This document shows, one piece after another, positions 31,490 to 41,388 of a stretch of DNA of 64,000 nucleotides. Made by a program: the position numbers and the translations under genes. Position 1 is the stretch's first letter. The number at the start of each line of letters is the position of its first letter. Source of the stretch: Phytophthora sp. 'mugwort' (lineage: Eukaryota; Oomycota; Peronosporomycetes; Peronosporales; Peronosporaceae); contig JAUCEF010000005.1 in assembly GCA_033558025.1 (NCBI GenBank), forward strand, positions 1,550,001 through 1,614,000, given 5' to 3'. The notes below the pieces were generated by a model. That model saw only the letters and a list, made by a program, of their open reading frames with translations. It did no database searches and had not been told where the DNA came from.

Positions 31490-33175
31490 ATGGAAGCAAC
31501 CACCTCAGATACGCGCTCCCCGCCACCACCGAGGACGGAGCTGAGCCCGCCGCAGGATGTGGAGGCCGAGGGAGATGACCTGCTGACCGACAGCGGGCGC
31601 AACTGGAGCCCAGACGTGCTGTTGGAACTCGTGAAGATCTGGCGCCGCGTGTTCCTGGCGCACCCGGACTGGAGCCGCGTGCAGCGCATGCAGGCCGTAT
31701 ACGACGCCTTTAAACAGACGATAGACTGTTCGCAGCGCAGTCGCAAGGCCGTGGACGACAAGCTCTACTCTATGAAGCAGATGTACCAGTTTATTTCCCA
31801 GGTGAAGGATCAATTTAAGCAGGGAGGTCCCGACAAGGCCCCGTCCCCGTCCTGGTTCGAGCTCACCAAGGAGGAGCGACGCGTAGTCCGTACGCTGCAC
31901 CGTGTGCGCATCCCAAATATCTCTCTCGAGGTTTATAACGTGTTTAACAGCGTGCTGAGTCCCAGTGCTGTGGCAGCTAGAAAAGCTGCAATGGAGAGCA
32001 ATGAGGCAAGTGTGACAAGTGGCAGTGCGTCCAATGGGGCGCCGGCTACGGGAGACGGCCGCGTACTGACACCGGCGACTTCGGTAGGAGCTATGCCCAA
32101 TGACGACTTGCAGGAAATTACACAGGAGATTCTAGACGTGAAGCGCAACTGGAGCTACGATGTGACTTTGCAGTTGGCGAGGGTTTGGAACAGTGTGCAT
32201 AAGGAGAACCCGGCGTTGAGAGGAGCTACGCTAAGCTTGAATGTGTATAACGCATTCATGGCAGCGGTGGGAGGCTCCAACCGATCCAGGAAGGCTGTAG
32301 ATGACAAGATGCACTCGATGAGAGAGATGTACCGCTTCATGAAGAATTACGAGACGAAACGCATGGCCACTGGAGACCCCAAAATTCCATGGTTTGATCT
32401 CACGAAGCCTCAGCGACGAGCGATTCGTGCTGCGAACAAGATCCGCGTACCAAATCTTGCCCCGGATGTATACAACGAGATCGACATGCTCATGACGAGA
32501 ATGAACCAGGTTTCGCCGTCTGATACTCCCATTGAACCCGCGTCGTTGGTGCCGGTGGTAGATCTGGAAGGCAGTCAGCACAACTCGAATTTTGCGGCGT
32601 CAGCGTTTATTGTAAATAACAACAACGGTGCGTCTCCAGCTGTGGGGCAGTCTGCTCAGTACAACGGGACCACAAACCAGAATGGCAACGTCCAGTCGGG
32701 CCAGGTCACGTGCGAGTGTGGCGCTAAGCGTCTTCTCGGTATTGCTCCACCAGTTGTGACTTTAACGGCGTCTGCCAGTGGAAATGGAACTTCACAGCAG
32801 CAGCAGCAGATTCAACAGCAACAGATCCATCAACAGCAGCTCCAGCAGCAGCAACAGCAGCAGATAAACAGATCTGCAGCTCCGATTACAATGCAAAACT
32901 ACCAGACCCCAAACTACTACTCAGCTGAGCAAGTCGCGGGACAAGGGACGCCCAAGCGCCAGCGAACGTTGCAAGAGCAGGTGACATCTGGGCAGGTATC
33001 CGCCGTGGTTCAGGCCATGTCTAGTGCAGGGATGATAGAGTCTCAGATGGCGCGTGAGTTTATGGAGCAAATGCGTCTATCACTGGCCCAGGACCGCGAG
33101 GAAAGGCGCCAGCAGCATATCGAGCAGATGAGCGCGCTGCGCGAGATCGCAGCACTGCTGAAACAGCGGAGATGA
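31490..33175 (+). CDS. Two-repeat Myb/SANT-like (trihelix) DNA-binding protein with polyQ
   Basis: A single exon of 561 residues from ATG 31490. Two related domains begin near residues 38 (NWSPDVLLELVKIWRRVF) and 219 (NWSYDVTLQLARVWNSVH). Both contain RSRKAVDDK(L/M) and M.QMY/MREMY helices, and each is followed by an 'F(E/D)LTK..RR' helix and an R(I/V)PN motif, so the unit repeated is about 120 residues. The fold is of the Myb/SANT-like or trihelix type, implying sequence-specific DNA binding in the nucleus. Residues ~435-460 are Gln-rich (CAG/CAA repeats at 32797-32866), and the C-terminus is a helical, charged segment likely to oligomerise. I infer a transcription factor; no target is indicated. 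Confidence 0.68.
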   Translation: MEATTSDTRSPPPPRTELSPPQDVEAEGDDLLTDSGRNWSPDVLLELVKIWRRVFLAHPDWSRVQRMQAVYDAFKQTIDCSQRSRKAVDDKLYSMKQMYQFISQVKDQFKQGGPDKAPSPSWFELTKEERRVVRTLHRVRIPNISLEVYNVFNSVLSPSAVAARKAAMESNEASVTSGSASNGAPATGDGRVLTPATSVGAMPNDDLQEITQEILDVKRNWSYDVTLQLARVWNSVHKENPALRGATLSLNVYNAFMAAVGGSNRSRKAVDDKMHSMREMYRFMKNYETKRMATGDPKIPWFDLTKPQRRAIRAANKIRVPNLAPDVYNEIDMLMTRMNQVSPSDTPIEPASLVPVVDLEGSQHNSNFAASAFIVNNNNGASPAVGQSAQYNGTTNQNGNVQSGQVTCECGAKRLLGIAPPVVTLTASASGNGTSQQQQQIQQQQIHQQQLQQQQQQQINRSAAPITMQNYQTPNYYSAEQVAGQGTPKRQRTLQEQVTSGQVSAVVQAMSSAGMIESQMAREFMEQMRLSLAQDREERRQQHIEQMSALREIAALLKQRR

Positions 33176-33392
33176 GAGCCCTATGTTGGCCGGTACATCG
33201 ATGCAGTCAGGTTTATTCGTCGAGACTCCACTTGTTTTGAGGCATATTGAGTGGATGTTCGTGTAACCGTAGCCACATTCAGGATAAAGCGCACTCGTCT
33301 GTGTTTTGCGGTTGAGTTGGACATGCTGTGTGTATGTCTAAACTATATCCCCGCCCAAATAACAAAAAGTGAAATGGTCATAACTCATGATC

Positions 33393-33412
33393 AGGCCTCC
33401 TTAATAGTGGGA
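33393..33412 (+). repeat. Dispersed 20-bp repeat, copy 1
   Basis: AGGCCTCCTTAATAGTGGGA occurs here and again, identical and on the same strand, at 44829-44848. Both copies are followed by hairpin-forming sequence, which suggests the terminus of a repeated element whose identity I do not know. Confidence 0.55.
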
Positions 33413-33447
33413 GCTTCCACCATCCCACCATTTCACTCATGGTGGAA
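33413..33447. repeat. Perfect hairpin next to the dispersed repeat
   Basis: GCTTCCACCAT and its exact reverse complement ATGGTGGAAGC are separated by about 13-15 bases, giving an 11-bp stem just inside the 20-bp repeat. No T-run follows, so a terminator reading is not supported. Confidence 0.6.
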
Positions 33448-33874
33448 GCACTGTTGCCCTCGCGTCTCATCCTCTGATAGCTGCGCTATGTAGCCTAGCT
33501 ACACCGGTCCCTGAATGCCAGTCATGGTAGTGTACGTGTCAGCGAGCTCCTGCAGAGTGGCGCATTGCTGCGTAAGCAGCGTGCCCATATCTTGCAGGTT
33601 GGTAAATACAAAGCTTGCGTCTTGTGATGGGCGTTCACAGCAAAGAGGGACACCCAGCAGGGATTCCGAAAAATATATCGTAGCTGCAATAAATATATAT
33701 TTTCGGTCAAATTATTTATTCGACTTGCTTCTCTACACTGTGTACTGACTGTAATTAGTCTGACCAAGACTATTTGTGTATATGATTTCCATGGTCATTC
33801 ACATTAATTAGTCTGGCTCAGACTATTTATTTGCAATGACTATTTATGAATTTTAAGTGGTCACAGAAAAGGAG

Positions 33875-33949
33875 GGAATCGCGGGACTCGAACCGTCGAA
33901 CCCTACTTGGCGACTCAGAGCATAAGCAACTGAGCGACATTACCCTAAG
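33875..33949 (-). other. tRNA-like sequence (left subterminal)
   Basis: Read on the minus strand it has an A-box-like TCGCTCAGTTGCTTATGC and a consensus B box GGTTCGAGTCC at tRNA spacing. The acceptor and T stems have several mismatches, so a functional tRNA is unlikely; a tRNA-derived SINE or tRNA relic is more likely. Confidence 0.45.
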
Positions 33950-34250
33950 TTTTGATACCAACCAACATATTATGTGTATCAAACGACTGCCTTGGATCTA
34001 TTCTACGTGTGTCCACTGTTTACAGGCTCGCCTTCAAAATGAGCATGGTGCTTCTTGATGATGTCTTGAAGATAAAGGTAAAAAAAAAAAGGCTGAGCAA
34101 AGGACCACGTCCCGTCAATCCCGAGTGACCAAACCGCATCTTATAATTGCCTTCCGCGCGTAAGACATACCGTTCTTGTCCGCTTGAAGATTGACAGCTT
34201 TGACCGCATCTGCAGCAAGTTGCATGAACTTCTTACCTGGTTTTTGAAGC

Positions 34251-35792
34251 TTACCTGACCACGAGCCATTTGTTCCGAACCTGGTTTTGCCAGCGGTTTT
34301 CCTTAATCAACTCTATCTTCTTCTCGTTCCACTTGACTTTCCACGCGTCTTTAATCTTGGAACTTACGAACGAGTCCGCTGGTTGGCAGAGGTCCGTCGC
34401 GTTAGGCGGGAAAAACTTAAGGTCCGAGTTAATAGCATCGAGCTCTGTCCGGCATTCGTCCGCCTCCAGATGACCTGAGCAGTTGTCGAGGTAAATCGTG
34501 TTCTTTCGCCCACGAACGTCTGCTCGCATCGCTCGTCTTTCTGTCAGATACTCTCGAAACAGTTTCTGCGTCATCCACCCCTTCCTGCTCGACCGAAAGC
34601 AAACGCCGGGGGTTTTGTCCGGAAATCCGTGGATAGGATAGTTCCCCGCAGAATTCGAGAAAATCATCATTGGGGGGGGTATCCACGCGCTTAGTCCTCC
34701 TGACAGCCGCACGACCATCGTCATTCCTTCACCACCGGAACCCACATCAGCATACTTGACAGTCTCGTCGCCTCAAAACCCAAGCGTTTCGCCGTTGTCA
34801 AAGTCCACAACAAAGTGGGTTTCATCGATGTTCTCTATTGCATTTTCGTCGAGCGACCCGTCCGCAGAACAACGCTTTAACTCGTCTAGGTGAAACGCCA
34901 CTTTTTTTCGATGTGCTGAATCTTTCTTTGCCTCGCTGAGCTGCTTCTTTCCAGTTTGGGTCCTGATAACAATCTGGTGTGCCTCCATGAAACATTGAAT
35001 CCAGCGTGGAATGATTTTGTCGATGATCAGTGCACCTTTTGGGTCAACACTTTTGGAAGTGTAGGGCGCAGAGCTGTCTCGGAGAAATGGTTTCGCGAGT
35101 TGTAGCAACAGTGTCGGCTCAAGCTTCACTCCAAGTTTTCGGAGTCGGTCGAACTCGTTCAGCAGCAAGGGATACAGCCACATTACCCACGCGCTTCTAG
35201 GTCTCCCACGCCCCGCAATGACCTTGGTACTAACACGTCGTCTTCCTCCACACTGACACGCCGAAACTACAACCGCGCCACGCTCGGGCTCCAATATTAG
35301 CTCACGCTTCTTCCACCAGTCTATTGCCTTTGCTAGGTTGGCTGCCCGCGTAGCGGAGTTGAATACACCAGGGAATTTGTCGACAGCTTTTGCAAACATG
35401 CCTTTTTCTCCACTGGCCGCCTCGTGTTCTGTCATCCAGCGGACGACCTTTCGGCGATGGGCGATGCTGTTGACAGCCTGTATGCTGCGAGAATATCGGC
35501 GTGGCGGTGGCGACTGTGATTAAGAGTGCTCGGGTTCATCTTCGGAGTCGCTGGCTAGCACCCCCACGTTGTTTCTCGTAGCATCCAACACAAGTACACT
35601 GAGAGGTGTGCTCTTGCTGGCTTGGTCGGCGTTGTCACAGTCTGGGCACACCACCGACTGCCCAAAGCCTTCAGCCCCCGTGGGTCGTCCACGAAATGGA
35701 TGCATGTGACGGAAGCACTTTGGACAGCGATGAACAGGACCAACGGGCTCGCCACAACCTCCACATCGCGTAGTAGACGTAGCGACTTCCAT
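34251..35792 (-). pseudogene. Zinc-finger/HTH/DDE transposase, two in-frame stops
   Basis: One continuous minus-strand frame runs from ATG 35792 to TAA 34251, broken by TAA at 35520-35522 and TGA at 34773-34775. The first ~90 codons encode a Cys-rich module (RCGGCGEPVGPVHRCPKC, later CPDCD) that would bind zinc. After the first stop comes a helix-turn-helix-like block (AVNSIAHRRKVVRWMTE), then the catalytic region with ENIDETHFVVD, TIYLDNCSGH and FPPNATDLCQPAD as the three acidic motifs. This is the DDE_1-type layout. Loss of function is inferred from the stops, unless the zinc-finger part is a separate protein. It is the only gene in the TA-flanked element. Confidence 0.7.
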
Positions 35793-36010
35793 GCCAGATA
35801 GCTGATAAAACCGAGAGTAAGGACATCAAAAACCGTGGAGGGATGCTAGGGCACTCTACCGTCCAGTTCTTCACCATTACCACCGATGCGGAGTAACATC
35901 AGACACATCTCACTATGGTGGTGAATGTGTGTGGCCCTATAAGGGCTTGCACTTGTCGGCACTTCGGGAACCACTTACAGCAAAAACAGTTGTAATGAAA
36001 ACAATAGCGT

Positions 36011-36073
36011 AATGAGTGACTCGAACTCAGTCGGGTTGATTAGCAACCTGTTCGCTTGCCAACGCGACTCAAA
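36011..36073 (-). other. tRNA-like sequence (right subterminal)
   Basis: On the minus strand TTGGCAAGCGAACAGGTTGC is followed by GAGTTCGAGTC. It folds into a near cloverleaf: five acceptor pairs (TGAGT/ACTCA), an anticodon-like arm GGTTG-CTAAT-CAACC, and a GACT/AGTC T arm. It lies at about the same distance from its transposon end as the left copy. Confidence 0.45.
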
Positions 36074-36494
36074 TGAGACTAATTTTGAACTTTAAACGAG
36101 ACTAATTTTTTGATCTTCACTTGGTCAGACTATTTCTGAACTATGATAATTTGCTGACAATAAATAGTCTGACTAAGACTACTTTTGAGCTCAGACTATT
36201 TTCGCACACAGACTAATTACCGTAGACAGTGTAGTAATTTATTTGCTTAACAGGGTGCTATTCGTTATTTTATTGCTTCAGCGCGTACAGCCAGCCATGT
36301 CCCGGGGAGCTGCTTCAACACGTTACAGCCAGCCATTGCACCCAAGAGCTGCTTGGTTACAGATAACGATGGAAAAAACCGTCGACAAATGTGCCGGTAC
36401 AAGGTTAAGTCTAATGGTAGAAAAGGGACGGCGTTTTTTTTTTCGTCGTGCATTGTACTGCTACTACAGACACCAGTTGCTCACTCTGAAATCT

Positions 36495-37370
36495 ATGACG
36501 AGCCCAAGCACTACCAACCCCACCACTACCATGGCCGACATCATCCTGACCGAGGCAGCACCGCCGCAGGCCTTCTCGCCCAAGCAGATTGCCCGCTTCT
36601 ACTTCTCGCCCTTCCAGGAGAGTGCTTGCGGCAAGTGCCGCAAGCACGGCGGGCACGGGCTACACCAATTTGGTGTCCCACGTCCGCCAGGTGCACCCTG
36701 AATACGAGGAGGAGCTGCGCGACGCCAGCACGGCCAGCACCAGCTCCCTGGTGGCGTGGGTTGAGCAAGAAGGCATCCAACCGGTATGGTTGGCTGCGCT
36801 GGGTTCTCATGTGCAACCTTCCGTTCTCGTTCTGCGAGTCGCAGGAGACGCGCCGGTACGTGCTCGTGATCAAAATTCTATAGGTTGGTTAAGATAACTG
36901 ATTGTTATTGCACAGGTTTACGAAGCTTAGCCTTCTTCCTGAGGGGTTTTTGTACGCTACCATGGAGTGCGTGACCAAGGTTGTCGAGCGCTTGATTGGC
37001 GCCGAGATGCCCAACAAGTTTGGGCTGGTGCTCGACGGCTGGAGCCACGGGACTAAGCACTTCCCGGCGGTGTTCGCGTGCTATGCCACCGCCAGCGGCC
37101 CTCGGTACCCGCTGCTGCCTATGGTGACAGAGGAGCCAAACGACCAGATGAATGCGAAGGCCACAAGACGGCCATTGAGGATTTTTGCCTTTTTTTTTGG
37201 GGGGGGGGGGGGGGGGGGGGTGGCATTGACTGACGGTTATGTCGGCGACAACTGCGCAGTCAACAAGTGGCTTGGCCCGTCTCATTGGTGTGCTGCTTTA
37301 TTGGCTGCACTAGTCATCGCCTCTACCTCGCTGTTCGTCCGTTTTTGGCACCGCACGAGGACGAGCTGGA
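36495..37370 (+). pseudogene. hAT-type transposase, N-terminal part (split by MULE)
   Basis: The sequence codes, across shifting frames, for a BED-type zinc finger (Cys-x2-Cys near 36,635 and GYTNLVSHVRQVHPEYEEEL), a segment with ASNRYGWLRWVLMCNLPFSF, an intron-like gap (GTACGT at about 36856 to CACAG at 36915), and an RNase-H-like start (MPNKFGLVLDGWSHGTKHFP, later VGDNCAVNKWLA and HRLYLAVRPFLAPHEDEL). At least three frameshifts and a G22 run break it. It stops exactly at the left target-site copy of the Mutator-like element; the rest resumes at 40538. BED finger plus hAT RNase-H fold identifies the family. Confidence 0.7.
37199..37220 (+). repeat. G22 homopolymer
   Basis: Twenty-two consecutive G preceded by eight T inside the decayed hAT gene. 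It could form a G-quadruplex or be a base-calling or assembly artefact. Confidence 0.85.
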
Positions 37371-40300
37371 GGATGTTTATCACTCGAAGCCACAACGAAG
37401 AGCGAATTTATCCTCTAGAGCCATAACGAAGGGTATGCGTGCTGATCGGTTAGAACTTGTTGCTGAATGTTTCATTCGATTTGGCTACAGCTCGCCAACA
37501 GTTCGAGGAGTTCATGGTTCGGGCAGCTACGGGAGACGAGCTTGACGCGAGGGCTATGGGTGATCTCTTTCTGACATCACAGGCGAAGATATCGAGCTGA
37601 CAGAGGCGGAGCTTCTCCCAGGCGGATCTTCGTTTCTACGTGTGGATATGGCCATGTACCGCCGTTTTTCGAGTTAGCTTTCTAGTGCACAACGTTCTTT
37701 ACAAATATGAGACGGGGTTTGACTAAGAAAACAAAGCGTTGTGTTTAAATATTCTTCTCACAACCGATTCTTCCGTCTCGAGGATCCACCTTCGCCGTTT
37801 GCACCCATGAGTTGGCGACCAAAGTGTGGTAACAAGGCCTCGTGTCGTTTAAAGTTGAGGGAGGCAAGGAGGAGTTCTCGACGAGACTGGAAGATGAATC
37901 AAGGCACCGAAGCACGCAAGGTCCAACCGCAGATCGTGCTGATTTGAATCGTTGACTGCGCTAACTTTGTCTCATTGACGTGGTGTAGATTTACAAAAGG
38001 ACTTTAAACGTTGTGAAAGCTTTCAGGTATCGAGATGTATTGTTCTCGCACTGGTTAGCGACTTCTAATGCGACTCCGTCTTGTTATACGTTCCTTCCTT
38101 AGGATATCCAGCTTAATATCTTTTTCTCCTCTACGTTTCGTCAACATCTCCGCCATCTGTAGTCACTCCGCAAGCTTCCAAAGGGTAACACCCAACAACA
38201 TACTTACCCGGAAGTATGGCAATTCCTGCACCTTCATAATCTTGACCAGTGGACGATCAGGTCAAGACGGAATTCCCCGGGTTACCACAGCGGCTGCAAA
38301 AGTATTTGGCTCTCTTCACGACCGCTTTGGTGAGATTTGAGTGGAGAAGAACGCATTAATTGCGTCTGAGTTATCTTCGCCGACGAGAAAACGTGGCATC
38401 ATTTCCATCGAGACTAACATGTTTTGATCGATGCTGGTTCGATGCTGGTTCTTCTCCTCTACTCAAATACCGTTTCGGACCTCTATCCATGTCGACGACT
38501 TGAGTTTATGCGACCCACCGGCCTGGCGGTACCTTGGAGGAGGCAGGACACGGTGCTCATTTCTGCTGAGGTGTCCACTTGTGGCACTCTAATGTCTTCC
38601 TGACCTATTGCAGAGTTGATGCTGGCCACTACGTAAGCCAAGTCAAAATACTGAAGTACGTTGTAGATCGGCGGCACACCTGGATTCAGGCGCTCCAAGA
38701 AGTACAACACAGCTTGGATATGGCGACATGGAATACCTAGTTGCTCTGAGGGTCTGCAAGGCGTGCAGGTCCCTTTCGACAATTGCGGTCGAATGCGCCG
38801 AAGACGTAAAATATCGGTACCTTTGCCGGCATCACCGTGATATTTACCACATGCTTCTTCTCACGGTCGAAGAGCTCTTGAGCGTGTGGGGTAATGTCGT
38901 AGTTTCGAGCTACCCAGTCATCCGCAATTGTTTTCACTTTAGTAGTGACTTTAATCGACCGCTTGCAGAACGCCATCAAAGCCTTAAGAGGTAAGTTAGT
39001 TCGACAGCGATTCCACAGCATGCCGTTGTTGTCGCCTTCAATACTGCTAGTTGAGCGAACTCCAAAGAGAGAAAATCTCTCACCGTAATTTTCCGCGCTG
39101 GACCAACTACGCCTCAGTCAGAGATCTTCTTCCTCATTTAGACTGCTGTTCCCGAGTGCGCTCCGACTTGTGGGGTGTATGTTCAGCAAATACGACCAGA
39201 CAGATTCTTCCTTTTGGGCGCGGCCTGCTCCAGTACCACTGATGCTGTGAATCGCTTCCGTAGCATTTCGATAACTTGCTCATATTCTGACGTTGTCTTT
39301 GACGCCTGCAGTGCCATGATTAGGTCGTTCACGTTGCTCTTCTTCATGTCTAACTTCTTAACTTGTCAACGGTGCTGAATCGAATGTGCACTGCGCAAAA
39401 TTTAAGATGAATCACTAAGCCTATGCGACGGAGCGCAACTTGGGCCGACAACTGCTTGCCACAGTCCGCAGACGTAGGCCGATCGTGCAGACGAATTTCC
39501 ACCGGCAATGCAATGCGCAAAAAACCAGACGAAGTTGTCGGTGTTTTCTTTGTGGATAAATGCCACAGCTACGGGCACGATATTCTTGTCGCCATCCTTA
39601 CCAACAAGCGTGACGCATATACCATTGTATTGTTCGGGGTGTTTCATATGGGTCCCGTCACATTCCCATACAGGAAGAAACATGGCTTATGCTTTCACGA
39701 GCGGACCCACTGAGAGAAACGATCTGAAAAAGCGACCTGATCGATCCACTTGGCAGCATAGTGAGAGCCAGGATTGTTTTCAGCGAAGCGCGTCAAGTAC
39801 GCCGGCAAAAGACTTAAATTCAGCCACAGGATCAGTTGCCATTCGGGTTTTAGTCTCTTGAATTGTGCGATACAATGTAGCCGACTTGTTCGATACATCG
39901 ACGCCGTCAACACGCTTTAAACTGCTAACTACACGAGCCTTTGACGTTTTATGACCCTCAATCAACGCAGCCTCAAATCCAGGCAGTCGCATGAGCTGAG
40001 CCCCAGTCAGATTAACGCGTCTGCAACAGCACTGCTTGTGTTGAAGATTAAACTTGGATATGTACCACATTCCTTCTGCTACATGCGATAGCTTGGAAAC
40101 AGGTCGCTTGCGATCCCTTCTTGAGGCCTCACGTACTTGTCTTTCCGAAAAGGAGACAAACCAACTACAGGAAATATTCGTGCACTTTTAACGCTTGTAC
40201 GAACCGCAGTTCTTGACACACTTGATATACATGTTAGCGTTGAGGGCGTAGTCTTCTATAAAGTCGCCTGCATCACCTACAGTCTGGAAGGTAGCATGCA

Positions 40301-40528
40301 ACGCACGTCATTATAGCCATGCACAGCCAGCAAGTCTATCGGCATCCTATTTTGTTGAATGTTGTTGTAGCGAGGAAATGGAGCAAACGACTCCCCAAAA
40401 ATAACACCTTGTTCAGATATAAAAGCAAAACTTGAAGCCACTAGCCCAACCAATCAGCACGCATGCCCTTCGTTGTGGCTCTAGACTATAAATTCGCTCT
40501 TCGTCGTGGCTTCGAATGATAAACATCC
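37371..40528. mobile_element. Mutator-like element (MULE) with ~78-bp TIRs and 9-bp TSD
   Basis: The 3,158-bp element begins GGATGTTTATCACTCGAAGC and ends with its near reverse complement; the terminal inverted repeats cover about 37371-37448 and 40451-40528 with roughly ten mismatches. CGAGCTGGA (9 bp) is repeated perfectly at 37362-37370 and 40529-40537, the duplication size typical of Mutator. Removing the element and one target copy rejoins the hAT reading frame precisely across the site. The minus-strand gene inside is a decayed MULE transposase. The left arm (37450-38050) also contains coding-like plus-strand sequence of unknown origin. Confidence 0.88.
38483..40170 (-). pseudogene. MULE transposase, multiple frameshifts and stops
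   Basis: Minus-strand fragments in order: a helical N-terminal part (GAQLMRLPGFEAALIEGHKT at about 39,990-40,050), FAENNPGSHYAAKWIDQ, then the catalytic core LPVWECDGTHMKHPEQYNG with IVPVAVAFIHKENTDNFVWF (about 39,500-39,690), a central helical region with DITPHAQELFDREK (about 38,870), and a SWIM-type zinc finger CTPCRPSEQLGIPCRH (about 38,730-38,780). This is the normal MULE order. The frame changes several times, so the element could not move on its own. It lies wholly within the TIR-bounded element. Confidence 0.75.
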
Positions 40529-40537
40529 CGAGCTGGA

Positions 40538-41388
40538 CCAAGTCCAACGTCTCATGCGAACGTTACGCGCATTGAAGCAAGCTACCAAGCTACGGTAAGT
40601 CAGATTTGACTTTATCTTATTATGTCCGATCTGATTTTGTCCGTGTACGGCTTTTATGTGCAGTCAAAAGACAACTCTACTGCCAATTCTAAGCAAAGAG
40701 ACGTGGTGGTCGCCCATCTTTACGATGCTCTCACGGTACATCCCCCTGCGCGAGTTCATCCCAGCGGACGACGACGAACTGGACGGCTTAGTCGAGCCGC
40801 ACGGCCCATCGCGCGCTCCACCAACGGCTCGAAACGCAGCGTAACGTGGAGTCAATCTCGAAGAAGCTCCAGTCCGACTCGATCAGTCTCGCCGACGCTC
40901 GCATCCTCTTCGACGTACTTCTTGACGTGTTGCGGTTACTGTCATCATACATCGGTTAGTACGAAGCTATGTCCGTGAATCTGTATGCATTGATACTGAC
41001 CTCTATTTGTACTGTACCGCAGCCCACGATGCTGGGATCGAGCAGTCATCGGTCTTCGAGGCGGTCGCCGTCAAGTCCTGATGGACGACGCCGCCAATCT
41101 GACAGAGGCCAAGCGAGAGGAGCTGCGCCCGTTCGAGCGCGAGGACGGAATCGGCGGTCAAGATGATGCCCGTGACGCTGGCGCGCGTCAGGACGCTTTT
41201 GCCGACCGGGTCCTGAAGCGCCGGAAGATAATGGCGCCGGATACGGCGTACGATTTCATCGCCGCGATCCAACCGACGTCGAACGTGGTCGAGCGCTACC
41301 GTCTCTCGCCCATGGCGCTTGAGATGATGTTGTTCTTAAAGATCAACTCGGCGTACTGGAATGTGGCCATTGTTGCAAGCTGCACCTA
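40538..41388 (+). pseudogene. hAT-type transposase, C-terminal part
   Basis: Continues the split hAT gene immediately after the right target-site copy: QVQRLMRTLRALKQATKLR, a likely intron (GTAAGT at about 40,594 to TGCAG at about 40,664), then LLPILSKETWWSPIFTMLSR, SLADARILFDVLLDVLRLL and a C-terminal dimerisation-type block with TSNVVERYRLSPMALEMMLF. The end (YWNVAIVASCT) and stop at 41386-41388 match the normal hAT C-terminus. Frameshifts are present between segments. Its frame agrees with the left part once the MULE is removed. Confidence 0.65.

Larger units (their letters stand above)
33176..33735. other. Non-coding boundary between gene-dense and repeat-rich DNA
   Basis: 3' flank of the trihelix gene and left flank of the transposon. 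It holds a copy of a dispersed 20-bp repeat and a strong hairpin, both listed separately; otherwise nothing recognised. Confidence 0.4.
33736..36231 (-). mobile_element. TA-flanked DNA transposon (pogo/Tc1-like DDE), 2.5 kb, degenerate
   Basis: The element is bounded by TA at 33734-33735 and 36232-36233. Its ends are inverted: the left begins CACTGTGTACTGAC and the right, read backwards, CACTGTCTACGG, both then sharing GTAATTAGTCTG. Inside each end lie many copies of a TAGTCT core in both orientations (left about 33750-33850, right about 36090-36220), probably transposase-binding subterminal repeats. Each subterminal region also contains a tRNA-like sequence. The single gene, on the minus strand, is a zinc-finger plus DDE transposase with two in-frame stops. 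TA duplication and the DDE type suggest a pogo/Tc1-mariner relative; the subfamily is not certain. Confidence 0.7.

Noticed and set aside
33875..33949. A functional tRNA gene
   Set aside because: A and B boxes are good but acceptor and T stems have mismatches; kept as tRNA-like only.
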